Counted from the first letter of the stretch, positions 17,298 to 26,201 are shown. The stretch is 64,000 nucleotides of DNA from Fibrella aestuarina BUZ 2 (GCF_000331105.1 NC_020054.1:4804555-4868554), one strand, 5' to 3'. Numbers and translations are program-made. The notes: generated from the sequence alone by a model not told the origin.

Positions 17298-18217
17298 AAA
17301 GAGCGATGAAACGCTACCTGTTTCTCTTTGCCTGCCTGCTGCTCGCCTACGTTGCCCCGGCGCAGGAACTGAACTGCACGGTGAACCTCAACTCCGATCA
17401 GTTGGTGGCCGTGCAGAAAACCGACTTCTCGTATTTCAGCCAGTTGAAAACGGTCATCAGCGACCTGATGAACAACCGCCGCTGGACCAACGATCAGTTT
17501 GGGCAGAACGAAAAAATCAACTGCACGCTGACGGTCAACCTGCTGCGCTCCGAGACGCAGGGCGTTTTTCAGGGCAACGCGCAGCTGACGGTAAGCCGGC
17601 CGGTTTATGGCACCAATTACCAGACCATTATTCTGAGCTACGTCGATCGGGGCTTCAACTTTTCGTGGTTGCCGACGCAGCCCATTTTTTACCGCGAAAA
17701 CCAGTTTTCCGACGACCTGACCCAGATGCTGGCTTTCTACGCCAACATCATTCTGGCGGTCGATTACGATTCGTTTTCGCGGCAGGGCGGCAATCCCTAC
17801 ATCCAGCGGGCCTATCAGGTCGTGAACCTGGCGCAGGCGTCGAGCCCCAACCAGAGCGACTGGTCAAATACCGACAACGGACGGCGCAACCGGTTCTGGC
17901 TGGTCGAGAATCTGCAAAGCCAGCAGGTGATTCCCTTCCGCGACGGGTTCTACAACTACCACCGGCTGGGGCTCGATGCCTTCGCCAGCAACCCGGTTCA
18001 GGCTCGAAAATACACGATGGATTTGCTGACCAACATGCGGCAGATTACCTTGCAAAAGCCCGGCGCGGTGCTGTTGAACTCCTTCTTCGACGCCAAATCC
18101 GATGAGTTGCTGAACATCATGGCCGAGGGCACGCGCGACGAACGCAGGCGGGCGTTTGACCTGCTCTCGTTCCTCGACCCCAGTAAAACCGAGAATTACC
18201 GACGACTGCTGAACTAA
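17294..18217 (+). CDS. DUF4835 family protein (PorD-like)
   Basis: A 307-residue exported protein with signal peptide (MKRYLFLFACLLLAYVAPAQ) and the family hallmark ELNCTVNLNSDQL, followed by NEKINCTLTVNL. The ATG overlaps the coaBC stop (ATGA), so translation is probably coupled; a second ATG at 17306 is also plausible. DUF4835 proteins have been linked to type IX secretion under the name PorD. I recall that link but cannot check it here. The position between coaBC and recN is conserved in the phylum. Confidence 0.8.
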   Translation: MKRAMKRYLFLFACLLLAYVAPAQELNCTVNLNSDQLVAVQKTDFSYFSQLKTVISDLMNNRRWTNDQFGQNEKINCTLTVNLLRSETQGVFQGNAQLTVSRPVYGTNYQTIILSYVDRGFNFSWLPTQPIFYRENQFSDDLTQMLAFYANIILAVDYDSFSRQGGNPYIQRAYQVVNLAQASSPNQSDWSNTDNGRRNRFWLVENLQSQQVIPFRDGFYNYHRLGLDAFASNPVQARKYTMDLLTNMRQITLQKPGAVLLNSFFDAKSDELLNIMAEGTRDERRRAFDLLSFLDPSKTENYRRLLN

Positions 18218-18223
18218 CACGTT

Positions 18224-18315
18224 CTCTGTTCACCGTTGCCCATCTTCAGCTGGCCACTTAAGCGTAAAAGTTTGGCGAAAGTAGCGTAACTGAGGACGGT
18301 CAACGGTGAACAGAG
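18224..18315. repeat. Inverted repeat before recN, 15-bp arms
   Basis: CTCTGTTCACCGTTG at 18224-18238 is perfectly complementary to 18301-18315. It has the same GTTCACCG word as the repeat between lpxC-fabZ and lpxA. It separates the DUF4835 gene from recN. Confidence 0.7.
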
Positions 18316-18342
18316 AGCCGAAAATGCTTGTTCTTTTTTCGT

Positions 18343-20007
18343 ATGCTATCGCACTTATTGATCAAGAATTACGCGCTGATTGAGCAGTTGGAGATGGTGC
18401 CTGATGGGGCCCTGAATATCATTACGGGCGAAACCGGAGCGGGCAAATCCATAATGCTGGGTGCTATTGGGTTGTTGCTCGGTCACCGGGCCGACACGCG
18501 GGTGCTGTATGACCCTTCCCAAAAGTGCGTGATCGAGGGATCGTTCAACGTGACTGGGTACGTGATCGAAACCATTTTTGAGGAAGAAGAACTGGATTAC
18601 GCCGAGCTGTGCATCGTGCGGCGGGAAATCAGCCCCAGCGGAAAATCGCGGGCGTTTGTCAACGACACGCCGGTGAACCTGGAAACCCTGCGGCGCGTGA
18701 CGAGTCAGTTGATGGACATCCACTCGCAGCACGATTCGGTCATGCTGGGATCCAACGAGTACCAGTTGCAGATTGTGGACACCTACGCGCAGGACGACGA
18801 CCGGCTACGTACCTACCGGGCCGATTACCAGACCTACCGCGACCGGCAGATGACCTACGATCACCTCCAGAACGAGGCCGGGGCCATGCGCCGCGAGTTT
18901 GACTACAACAATTTTCTGTACCAGGAACTGCTGAAAGCCAACCTTCAGGCCGACGAGCAGGAATTGCTGGAGCAGGAATTGAACGTGCTGGAAAACGCGG
19001 GCGAGATCAAGGAGCGGCTGCTGATGGCCTTCGAATACCTCGACAACCCCGAACAGTCGGTCGTGTCGCAGTTGAAAAGCGCGGTCGGCTGCCTCAATCA
19101 GGTCACGAAGGTTGCCGAGCAGTACAAAGCGTTGCAGGAGCGCGCCCAAAGTGCCCTGATCGAACTCCGTGATCTGGCCGACGAGATCAGCACCGAGCAG
19201 GAAAGCGTTGATATTGATGACAGCCGCGCCGAAGTGGTGCGTGAACGGCTCAGCCTCATTTACCAGCTTCAGACCAAGCATCAGGCGAGCAACATTGCCG
19301 CGCTGATCGCGCTGCGCGATGAACTGGGCCAGAAAGTGAGTCAGGTGCTCAACCTCGACGATGAACTGGCCAAGGCCAAGGCAAAAGCCGAAGCGGCCCA
19401 GAAGAAGATGCTGACGTCGGCCGAGGCACTCTCGAAAGCCCGGATGGCGGTGCTGAAACCCATCGAAAAAGAGATCAAAGGCCTGCTCGACGATCTGGGG
19501 ATGCCCAATGCCTCATTGCAGATCAGCGCCGAAAAAGGTCGCCCGACTCCTTCGGGTATCGATACGGTGTCGTTCCTGTTTTCGGCCAACAAAGGCGTCA
19601 AACCGCAGCAGTTGAAGAACGTCGCGTCGGGCGGTGAATTTTCGCGGTTGATGATGGCGATCAAATACATTCTGGCCAGCAAACGCTCGTTGCCGACCAT
19701 CATCTTTGACGAAATCGACACGGGCGTTTCGGGCGAAATCGCCATCAAAATGGGCCACATGATGCGCGATATGGCCCATACGCACCAGTTGATCGCCATC
19801 ACGCACCTGCCCCAGATTGCTGCTCAGGGTACGGCGCACTATTTCGTCTACAAAGACCATTCCGCCGCCAAAACGGTCAGCCGGGTACGTCGGTTGTCGT
19901 TTGAAGAGCGGGTGCAGGAGATTGCGCAGATGATCGGTGGCAAAACTCCGTCGCCCAGCGCTGTCAGTTCGGCCCGCGAGATCCTGGAACAGAACGCGGT
20001 GGCCTAA
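18343..20007 (+). CDS. recN: DNA repair protein RecN
   Basis: RecN is an SMC-like ATPase acting in double-strand break repair. The 554-residue protein has Walker A (GETGAGKS) near residue 36, a central coiled-coil region (~150-360, rich in Glu, Gln and Leu), the signature region VASGGEFSRLMMAIK and Walker B in IIFDEIDTGVSG. Length and layout match the family. I start at MLSHLLIKNYALIEQ, the canonical N-terminus. It closes the bamD cluster. Confidence 0.95.
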   Translation: MLSHLLIKNYALIEQLEMVPDGALNIITGETGAGKSIMLGAIGLLLGHRADTRVLYDPSQKCVIEGSFNVTGYVIETIFEEEELDYAELCIVRREISPSGKSRAFVNDTPVNLETLRRVTSQLMDIHSQHDSVMLGSNEYQLQIVDTYAQDDDRLRTYRADYQTYRDRQMTYDHLQNEAGAMRREFDYNNFLYQELLKANLQADEQELLEQELNVLENAGEIKERLLMAFEYLDNPEQSVVSQLKSAVGCLNQVTKVAEQYKALQERAQSALIELRDLADEISTEQESVDIDDSRAEVVRERLSLIYQLQTKHQASNIAALIALRDELGQKVSQVLNLDDELAKAKAKAEAAQKKMLTSAEALSKARMAVLKPIEKEIKGLLDDLGMPNASLQISAEKGRPTPSGIDTVSFLFSANKGVKPQQLKNVASGGEFSRLMMAIKYILASKRSLPTIIFDEIDTGVSGEIAIKMGHMMRDMAHTHQLIAITHLPQIAAQGTAHYFVYKDHSAAKTVSRVRRLSFEERVQEIAQMIGGKTPSPSAVSSAREILEQNAVA

Positions 20008-20073
20008 CGGCAACGTAACCGGATGCTCCGTTGCCGCCGGCCATCAACCTTACCATTATTGACCATTACTGGA

Positions 20074-20541
20074 ATGAAAATCCCCCACTACCCTATCGCG
20101 CTGGCCCTGTTGACGCTGGCCTGCGGCCCGTCTGATTCAGACAAGAAAGAAGGCACCGAGCAGGCTGCTTCTGTTGAGCAACTCGAGAAAGACGTATTCG
20201 CCGTTCACGACGAGGTGATGCCCCGCATCAGCGAGATCATGAAACTGAAAAAAGACCTGAACGGCAAACTGGTCACGCTCGACAGCCTCAAACAGGCTTC
20301 ACCCAGCGAGGCAGTCCGCATCGACGAGCAGAAAGAACAGGGGCGGCTGATTGTACGCCACCTGACCGAAGCCGACAGCCTGATGATGGACTGGATGCAC
20401 CGCTACAATGGCGACACGCTCAAAGCCCTCCCGGAAGCCGACGCCGTGCGTTACCTCAACAGTCAGAAAGAAATCATCAACGATGTTAAGAAAAAGATTA
20501 ACCAGAGTGTGGGCGATGCTCAGTCGTACCTCAAGCAGTAA
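20074..20541 (+). CDS. Putative lipoprotein, helical
   Basis: A 155-residue protein beginning with a lipoprotein signal (IALALLTLACGPSDSD, lipidated Cys in LACG). A mostly helical, charged body follows, with Leu/Lys/Asp-rich segments and a C-terminal QKEIINDVKKKINQ helix. It is recognised only as a small Bacteroidota lipoprotein of unknown function. Its 3' end overlaps the start of the SCO-type gene, so the two are likely translated together and may both serve respiratory or copper functions; that link is inference. Confidence 0.7.
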   Translation: MKIPHYPIALALLTLACGPSDSDKKEGTEQAASVEQLEKDVFAVHDEVMPRISEIMKLKKDLNGKLVTLDSLKQASPSEAVRIDEQKEQGRLIVRHLTEADSLMMDWMHRYNGDTLKALPEADAVRYLNSQKEIINDVKKKINQSVGDAQSYLKQ

Positions 20542-21184
20542 CGCCCCGCTGGGCCGTGTTGCGCTGGGTACGTTGCTCGTAGGTACGTTACTGGCTTGCT
20601 CGCAGGCGGGCGACCAACTGCCCATTCTGGGCGAGCGGGAAGCGGTTACCAAGCAGGTTGACGGGAAAACCGTGACTGATACCGTGTATCACACCATCCC
20701 CGACTTCAGCTTCGTCAGTCAGTATGGCGACACGGTTACGGCGGCGGCGGTCAAGGACAAAATCTACGTGGCCGATTTCTTCTTCACGACCTGCCCCACC
20801 ATCTGCCCGAAGATGAAAACGCAGCTCAAGCGGGTTTACGAGCGGTTCCAGACCAACCCCAACGTGCTCTTGCTGTCGCATACCATCGACCCGGAACATG
20901 ACTCGGTGGCGGTACTGCGCGAATTTGCGGGCGAACTGGGCGTAAAAGGAAAGAATTGGCTCTTTGTCACGGGCGACCGCGATAAGATCTATGAGATTGG
21001 CGAAAAGAGCTACATGGTTACCGCGCAGAAAGACGCGTCGGCCCCCGGCGGTGTAGTCCACAGTGGTGCCTTCATTCTGGTCGATACACAGCGCCGCATC
21101 CGCGGTATCTACGACGGCACCACCGAAAAAGGTGTCGATCAGCTCATGACCGATATGGACAAGCTGTTAAAGGAGGATGAATAA
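20516..21184 (+). CDS. SCO1/SenC family copper chaperone
   Basis: SCO proteins deliver copper to the CuA site of cytochrome oxidase or act as thiol reductases. The 222-residue product has a lipoprotein-like leader (VALGTLLVGTLLACSQ) and a thioredoxin fold with the copper motif CPTICPKM and the distal ligand His in VVHSGAFILVD. An ATG at 20516 overlaps the previous gene by 26 nt; upstream in-frame codons would read through the neighbour. A cytochrome c gene follows, consistent with respiration. Confidence 0.9.
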   Translation: MLSRTSSSNAPLGRVALGTLLVGTLLACSQAGDQLPILGEREAVTKQVDGKTVTDTVYHTIPDFSFVSQYGDTVTAAAVKDKIYVADFFFTTCPTICPKMKTQLKRVYERFQTNPNVLLLSHTIDPEHDSVAVLREFAGELGVKGKNWLFVTGDRDKIYEIGEKSYMVTAQKDASAPGGVVHSGAFILVDTQRRIRGIYDGTTEKGVDQLMTDMDKLLKEDE

Positions 21185-21362
21185 TAGAGAATGTACGATG
21201 AACAATGTGCAATTTTCAATGAACAGTGTGCGACGTTCAATGTTGAATCAGTTCGCCAGTAGGATATAATGAAGCGTCGCTTACTCCTTCATAGGCTATT
21301 TGCCTCACTTGGCTGGTCAGCCGTCACTGCCCCCTTGTGCATTGTACATTGTACATTATTCA
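21184..21362. repeat. Word repeat whose right arm lies inside the cytochrome c gene
   Basis: Downstream of the SCO gene the words GAATGTACGATGAACAATG and CAATGAACAGTGTGCG appear. Their inverted forms (TTGTGCATTGTACATTG, TACATTATTCATTC) lie at about 21333-21365, inside the signal-peptide codons of the following cytochrome gene. Confidence 0.65.
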
Positions 21363-21739
21363 TTCTATCCGCCTGCCAGTCGGACGATGAAACGAAGCGG
21401 CAGAAATACATTACGGAGGGTATTATGCTGTATCGAAACAACTGCGCCAACTGCCATCAGGTGGACGGCGCCGGCTTGGCGGGGCTGTATCCGCCGCTTG
21501 CTAACTCCGATTACCTGAAAGCCAACAAAAATGCCGTGATCTGTTCGATCCGGCACGGGCAGCAAGGGCCTATCGTGGTGAATGGCAAAACCTACAACCG
21601 CCCGATGCCGGCTCAGTTGCAGTTCAGCGCCCTTGAAGTAGCCGAGATTACGACCTATATCTACAGCCAGTGGGGCGATGATAAACGCCTCGTAACCGGC
21701 AAAGAAGCCGAAGCCATCCTGGCAACCTGTAAGAAGTAA
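21269..21739 (+). CDS. Class I cytochrome c lipoprotein
   Basis: A 156-residue protein with one haem-binding CANCH and the downstream Met ligand region (NRPMPAQL). It is exported as a lipoprotein, with the Cys in LSACQSDD. It presumably carries electrons in the periplasm near the SCO-served oxidase. The hydrophobic core of the signal peptide (CIVHCTLFIL) is encoded by the intergenic repeat words ATTGTACATT, a striking origin for a signal peptide. The C-terminal codons and stop lie in the left arm of the next inverted repeat. Confidence 0.88.
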   Translation: MKRRLLLHRLFASLGWSAVTAPLCIVHCTLFILSACQSDDETKRQKYITEGIMLYRNNCANCHQVDGAGLAGLYPPLANSDYLKANKNAVICSIRHGQQGPIVVNGKTYNRPMPAQLQFSALEVAEITTYIYSQWGDDKRLVTGKEAEAILATCKK

Positions 21740-21818
21740 GTTCAACGTCCAAGGTCCAACGTGGCTGACGCAATCAGAGAACGCGTCAGCCACGTTGGAC
21801 CTTGGACGTTGAACTTAC
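21736..21818. repeat. Perfect inverted repeat, 36-bp arms, convergent genes
   Basis: Arms at 21736-21771 and 21783-21818 pair perfectly with an 11-nt loop. They contain TTCAACGTCCAAGG and GTGGCTGACGC. The left arm includes the stop codon of the cytochrome gene; the right arm ends just before the lptC stop. It probably ends both transcripts. The same words recur at 28296-28359. Confidence 0.9.
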
Positions 21819-21819
21819 C

Positions 21820-22356
21820 TTAAAATCCTCCTTCCAGGTTGAAGACACCGGTGGGTTTGCGGATGGAATAGCGCGAAAAATCCTGATTGGCGTCCAGCCC
21901 CAGTCCATACAGTCGCTCGCCCGTTAGCTGACTCGACACGACAACCCGGCTTTCGGTAAATACCTTCTTGGTGTTGGGGTTCCAGTGCAACAGGTTCGTC
22001 TGTAGCTTCTCCCGCTTCTGCTTGTTGATGACCACCACGTGGCCCATCACCGTGTACAGATCTTTGATTTTGTCGTACCGCCCCGAATCAGACCGGAGCG
22101 TCGTCACGACCTGCTGCCCAGTGGGGTCGTAGAAATCAACGAATACCTCTTTGGGGTACTTCCGGTCATCGTTTGTGTAACGGAGTTGTTTAGCTGTCGT
22201 CAGCTTCACTTTCAGGGCCGCGGCCTCGCTGTAGAGCAGCTTCACGTTCTGAATCTCCTCGATTGGCCCCTTGTACTCAACCCGCGCCGGTTTCTTCTCT
22301 TCTTCGCAGGCAAGTAGTGTAATGCACAATGTACAATGTACAATGTACAATGCCAT
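21820..22356 (-). CDS. lptC: LPS export periplasmic lipoprotein LptC
   Basis: LptC bridges the inner-membrane LptBFG complex to periplasmic LptA. The 178-residue product has the LptC fold (VKLLYSEAAALKVKL, EVFVDFYDPTGQ, LRSDSGRYD, LYTVMGHVVV, LLHWNPNTKKVFT). The signal peptide MALYIVHCTLCITLLAC is a lipoprotein signal encoded by repeat DNA. A longer frame to 22473 would begin inside the upstream repeat and is not needed. It follows the barrel protein gene on the same strand. Confidence 0.85.
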   Translation of the reverse strand: MALYIVHCTLCITLLACEEEKKPARVEYKGPIEEIQNVKLLYSEAAALKVKLTTAKQLRYTNDDRKYPKEVFVDFYDPTGQQVVTTLRSDSGRYDKIKDLYTVMGHVVVINKQKREKLQTNLLHWNPNTKKVFTESRVVVSSQLTGERLYGLGLDANQDFSRYSIRKPTGVFNLEGGF

Positions 22357-22445
22357 CCGGCCGACAAAAACGCCTGCCGACCTTAGTCGAACATACTTAT
22401 GCCAATACCCATTGTGCATCGTGAATCGTCCATTATGCATTAAGC
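22319..22445. repeat. Inverted repeat spanning the lptC start
   Basis: Repeated ACAATGT words at 22319-22352 (AATGCACAATGTACAATG) face inverted forms at 22409-22445 (CCATTGTGCATCGTG, GTCCATTATGCATT). The left arm is the DNA that encodes the LptC signal peptide; the right arm abuts the stop of the barrel protein gene. Confidence 0.75.
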
Positions 22446-23726
22446 CTAGTCGATCACCGTTTTGCGGAACCACCAGTCGTTGAGCGAGAAGCCCAGCGCC
22501 ACTTTGAAGTACCGCTCCCGAATCTGCGAACCAGCCAGTGAGCCGCGCTGACCACCAACGAGGGCCAGATTGATGTGATTTACGAAATAAGCGCCCACCG
22601 GGATTGAGAAACCAAGGCTACCATTGATGTCGGTAATCTGCGTGCCATCGACCTGATAGGGCATTTGGTTGTATTGAAAGCCAGCCCGGTACGTAATCAG
22701 ATCGCGGTAGCGCGTCGAGGCGGGTTTGGGCGTATATTCAACGCCAACCGCCGTATGCAGGCCGTCGCGCAGGTTACCCGGCTGATCGGTCACCGTGCGA
22801 AACTGCGACCAGCTCTGGAAGCCTACCTCAGCCCCAATAGCCAACTGATTGTTTTTTTCGTACGTAATCCCAAACTGAAGCTGCTGCGGCACCATCGACC
22901 GGGCGGCCGTGTTCGACCGCAACGTATCGTCGCCCGACACCAGACTGCCGTTGAGTTGTTGCTGGAACACGTCAGTTTCGGTGGCGCTCAGGTTGGTGCG
23001 GGGCGCAAACGTAAGGCCGATGTTCAGCGCGCGGTCTTTGCCCAGATTTGGCCGCCAGGCGGCACCGAAGTTCACGGCAATATCAGAGTAATTCACCCGG
23101 TTCACCCGGGCTACCGTGATGTCTTCACTGGAGTTGATCAGCACCCGCGACGTGGAGTTGGTGGTGATGTTGCCAAACAAGAAGGACGCTTCAGCACCCA
23201 GGTAAATGTTTTTTCCCAGCCGTACGCCGTTGCTGATCGACGCCCGGTTCAGCCCCCCTTTTCCGCTGTAGATCAGTTCGGTTTCGTAGATCGAATTGGG
23301 TACGCGGCCGTAGGTTTTGGTCTGGTAGTCGACGTAGCTGTACGGGCGCAGGCTGATGGCCGTGTTCCAGCGCGACGAGAGCGGGAACGCCAGTGCCAGA
23401 TAGCTCAGGTTACCGCCAAAATCGCGCTGTGTCTGCTGCTCGCCCGACCGAATCTGGCTGAGCGCCTTCTGTTGGCCCAGCAGCCCCACCTCGAAGATGG
23501 TAAACCGCGACCGCCGGGCCAGCAGGGCCGGGTTCTGGCTGTTCAGGTAGAACGGGCTCGCATAACTGACGCCGATACCGCCCATGCCCAGGTTAGTGAC
23601 GTTGGCGGAGGGCAGCAGTTCGCCCAGACCCAGTGCCGAATAAGGTGAGTTGCCGAGGCCCTGCGCCGATGCGTTCCCGGCGATCAGCAGGCTAAGGCCA
23701 GCGACGAATAAGAATGACTTTTTCAC
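22446..23726 (-). CDS. Outer-membrane beta-barrel protein
   Basis: A 426-residue protein with a clear signal peptide (MKKSFLFVAGLSLLIAGNASAQ) and a body of alternating polar and hydrophobic strands rich in Gly, Tyr and Asn. It starts GLGNSPYSALGLGEL and ends in an aromatic strand (FSLNDWWFRKTVID). The layout resembles FadL/PorP-like Bacteroidota barrels. Its place between coaX and lptC is common in the phylum. The ligand or function is not known. Confidence 0.75.
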   Translation of the reverse strand: MKKSFLFVAGLSLLIAGNASAQGLGNSPYSALGLGELLPSANVTNLGMGGIGVSYASPFYLNSQNPALLARRSRFTIFEVGLLGQQKALSQIRSGEQQTQRDFGGNLSYLALAFPLSSRWNTAISLRPYSYVDYQTKTYGRVPNSIYETELIYSGKGGLNRASISNGVRLGKNIYLGAEASFLFGNITTNSTSRVLINSSEDITVARVNRVNYSDIAVNFGAAWRPNLGKDRALNIGLTFAPRTNLSATETDVFQQQLNGSLVSGDDTLRSNTAARSMVPQQLQFGITYEKNNQLAIGAEVGFQSWSQFRTVTDQPGNLRDGLHTAVGVEYTPKPASTRYRDLITYRAGFQYNQMPYQVDGTQITDINGSLGFSIPVGAYFVNHINLALVGGQRGSLAGSQIRERYFKVALGFSLNDWWFRKTVID

Positions 23727-23757
23727 AAATAGAAGCGTATCACGTGCTGGTTACACG

Positions 23758-24537
23758 TCAGTGATTCTGACGCGACAGGTTGTATAAAAGAATCTGATTC
23801 AGGCCCAGCAGCACCAGATCAGGCACTGCAAATATACCCGGTTTCAGGCGGTTTACGAACAACGGAGCATCGCCACCGCAGACGATGACCCGTAAATGCG
23901 GATATTGGTTGGTATATCGGTCGATCAGGCCGTTCAATTCAAGCGCCATGCCGTTCATCGCGCCACTCAGCAGCGCATCGCGGGTGTTGCGGGCCGTGAT
24001 GGGGGGCCACTCGCCCAGAGCCGGCAATTCGGGCAGGGGCAGGCGGGCAGTGAAGGTGTGCATGGCCCGCAGGCGCATCTGCAACCCCGGCGCAATGAGC
24101 CCCCCCTCGAACGTACCTGAGGCCTCGCCCGCCGACACGAAATCGGCGGTGATACACGTACCCAGATCAAGCACCAGGCAGGGCTCGCCGGGGCAGACAG
24201 CCGCTACCCCCGCCGCCGCCGCCAGCCGGTCAGCACCCAGCGTTTGCGGCGTTTCATAGCCATTTTTGACCGGTACGGGCAGGGTGGGCGACAGCAGCAG
24301 CCAGTCGGCGCCGCCGTCGAAGTCGTCCAGGGCGAGCCGCAGTTCGTCGGCCGGGCGGCTGGTCGAGGAGACAATGACGTGCTGCGGCGGCTGGCGCTGA
24401 AGGGCGTCGCGCAGGTCGTCGGGCGAGGCATACCGGGCGGTTTTCTGCAACTGATTGCCAGCAAACCAACCGGCTTTGATGCGGGTATTGCCCCAGTCAA
24501 TGGCGAGGTTCACAGCAGGGTCAAGCTTCGTGGTCAT
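23758..24537 (-). CDS. coaX: Type III pantothenate kinase
   Basis: CoaX phosphorylates pantothenate, the first step of coenzyme A synthesis. The 259-residue protein has the ASKHA-fold motifs: LAIDWGNTRIKAGWF at the N-terminus (phosphate 1), TLGADRLAAAAGV, LDLGTCITADFV (phosphate 2) and IVCGGDA toward the C-terminus. Type III enzymes are not feedback-inhibited by CoA. The downstream enzyme CoaBC is encoded at 16.1 kb. A GTCATT-type inverted repeat lies upstream. Confidence 0.92.
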   Translation of the reverse strand: MTTKLDPAVNLAIDWGNTRIKAGWFAGNQLQKTARYASPDDLRDALQRQPPQHVIVSSTSRPADELRLALDDFDGGADWLLLSPTLPVPVKNGYETPQTLGADRLAAAAGVAAVCPGEPCLVLDLGTCITADFVSAGEASGTFEGGLIAPGLQMRLRAMHTFTARLPLPELPALGEWPPITARNTRDALLSGAMNGMALELNGLIDRYTNQYPHLRVIVCGGDAPLFVNRLKPGIFAVPDLVLLGLNQILLYNLSRQNH

Positions 24538-24542
24538 TGGTG

Positions 24543-24600
24543 GTCATTGGTGGTCATTCATTGTTTCTGCGATTAATGACAACGAATGACCACCAATGAC
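24543..24600. repeat. Inverted repeat, GTCATTGGTGGTCATT arms
   Basis: 16-bp arms at 24543-24558 and 24585-24600 are perfectly complementary, and additional GTCATT words lie on both sides. It sits between the divergent coaX and RsmI-like genes, so it cannot be a simple terminator for either. Confidence 0.75.
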
Positions 24601-24671
24601 AGCGAAGCTAAATGACACCAATGCCCGATGACGATTAATCCTTCCATTTTTAACAAACTTTGTGACTCCTT

Positions 24672-25373
24672 ATGCCAACGCTCTATCTGATTCCGACCCC
24701 GCTGGCGCCCGACACGGCCGCCCAGGTACTGACGCCCCCCATCGCCGACGTGATTGCCCATACCGACTGCTTTTTTGTGGAAGAACTGCGCACGGCTCGG
24801 CGGTTTATTAGTAGCCTGAGCACGGGGCGCGTCATCGATGACACAACGTTCTACGAGCTCCACAAAGACACGCCCGAAGCCGATACCAAACGGCAACTGA
24901 CCGATCTGCTGGCGAAGGACCGCGATGCCGGCGTACTCTCCGAGGCGGGTTGCCCCGGCGTGGCCGACCCCGGCGCCGTGGCCGTGCGGCTGGCCCATCA
25001 GCTGGGCTTCCGGGTCGAGCCCATGGTGGGGCCGTCGTCGATTCTGCTAGCGCTGATGGCCTCGGGCATGAGCGGGCAATCGTTTGCGTTTCACGGCTAC
25101 CTGCCCATCGATCGGGCCGAACGTACCCAGCTCCTGAAACAACTGGAAACCGACGCCCGCCGGAAAGGACAAACGCAGTTGTTTATGGAAACGCCCTACC
25201 GCAACAACGCCCTGCTGGCCGATCTGCTCGCGGTTGGCCAGCCCGACACCCGCCTGTGCATTGCCTGCCACGTGACGGCCCCCGACGCCCTCATTCAGAC
25301 CAAAACGTTGAAGCAGTGGAAAGCCGCCCCCCCAGACCTCCACAAAAAACCAACGATCTTTGTATTGGGTTAA
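24672..25373 (+). CDS. RsmI-like SAM-dependent methyltransferase
   Basis: A 233-residue member of the tetrapyrrole methylase superfamily. Family signs are LYLIPTPLAPDT at the N-terminus, VEELRTARRFIS, the SEAGCPGVADPGA loop, VGPSSILLALMASG and METPYRNN. RsmI methylates the 2'-O of C1402 in 16S rRNA. This protein is the shorter Bacteroidota relative lacking the C-terminal RsmI domain, so the rRNA target is probable rather than shown. It is divergent from coaX. Confidence 0.82.
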   Translation: MPTLYLIPTPLAPDTAAQVLTPPIADVIAHTDCFFVEELRTARRFISSLSTGRVIDDTTFYELHKDTPEADTKRQLTDLLAKDRDAGVLSEAGCPGVADPGAVAVRLAHQLGFRVEPMVGPSSILLALMASGMSGQSFAFHGYLPIDRAERTQLLKQLETDARRKGQTQLFMETPYRNNALLADLLAVGQPDTRLCIACHVTAPDALIQTKTLKQWKAAPPDLHKKPTIFVLG

Positions 25374-25454
25374 CCAACGAGTGAAAGCGTGCCAGAGCAT
25401 GTGGGTCGGCCTACTACTCTTTCACCCATTCGCTGTTCACTCATTGAGTTTTCG

Positions 25455-25462
25455 TACTTTTG
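25455..25462 (+). promoter_or_regulatory. Candidate -7 box TACTTTTG
   Basis: TACTTTTG matches TAnnTTTG and ends 10 nt before the ATG of the metallo-beta-lactamase gene, giving a transcript with little or no leader. No TTG box lies at the usual 19-21 nt distance. Confidence 0.45.
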
Positions 25463-25472
25463 CCCCCGTATT

Positions 25473-26114
25473 ATGGTACACGCGTTTGAGTTCTCGCCGT
25501 TTCAGGAAAACACGTACGTCATCGCCGACGAAACGACCCGCGAGGCGGTTATTATTGATCCCGGTTGCTACGAGCAGGCCGAAAAAGAGCAACTGGCCGA
25601 GTTTATCGCCAGCCAGAACCTGACCGTTCGCTACCTGCTGCTGACCCACGCTCACCTCGACCATGTGTTTGGGGCGGCCTTTGTCAAGCGCAAATACGGC
25701 GTCGAGCTGTACCTCAACGAAAACGACGTACCCATCCTGACCGACGTACCCAACCGCTGCCGGGCCTTCGGCCTGCGCGGCTGCGAACTGGTCGAGCGCG
25801 ACCAGAATCTGGCCGAAGGCGATATCATCCGGTTTGGCAACATCGAACTGGCCGTGATCGAAACGCCGGGGCATGCGCCGGGACACGTAGCCTTCATCAA
25901 CCACGCCGAACGGTATGTGATTGGCGGCGATGTGCTGTTCCGGGGTAGCGTAGGCCGCACTGATCTGCCCTACGGCGACTTCGACACGCTGCTGACCAGC
26001 ATTCAAACGAAATTCTACACGCTCCCCGACGATTATGTGGTGTATGCAGGCCATATGCAACCCACCACCATCGGCCAGGAAAAGCGGTCAAATCCATTTA
26101 CCAAAGGAATGTAG
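25473..26114 (+). CDS. MBL-fold metallohydrolase (glyoxalase II-like)
   Basis: A 213-residue metallo-beta-lactamase-fold hydrolase. The metal motif is THAHLDHVFG, with further ligands in TPGHAPGHVAF and GGDVLFRGSVGRTD, and a C-terminal His in VYAGHMQPTT. The family includes hydroxyacylglutathione hydrolases and related thioesterases, and the substrate here is unknown. I start at MVHAFEFSPFQENTYVI, the usual family N-terminus; the longer frame reads non-coding sequence. Confidence 0.88.
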   Translation: MVHAFEFSPFQENTYVIADETTREAVIIDPGCYEQAEKEQLAEFIASQNLTVRYLLLTHAHLDHVFGAAFVKRKYGVELYLNENDVPILTDVPNRCRAFGLRGCELVERDQNLAEGDIIRFGNIELAVIETPGHAPGHVAFINHAERYVIGGDVLFRGSVGRTDLPYGDFDTLLTSIQTKFYTLPDDYVVYAGHMQPTTIGQEKRSNPFTKGM

Positions 26115-26178
26115 AATGTACAATGGGACTTCTTGCCAACGTACCTATCCGTGCTTATCCATCCATTGTACATTCTAC
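26111..26178. repeat. Inverted repeat, GTAGAATGTACAATGG arms
   Basis: 16-bp perfect arms at 26111-26126 and 26163-26178, built of the ATTGTACATT word. The stop codon of the MBL gene (26112-26114) lies in the left arm. An extra ATCGTACATT follows the right arm before pssA. Confidence 0.8.
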
Positions 26179-26201
26179 ATCGTTCATCGTACATTAAAAC
26201 T

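Noticed and set aside
23885..24259. Plus-strand ORFs across coaX
   Set aside because: Several overlapping frames on both strands are open here because of high GC; only the coaX frame has family motifs.
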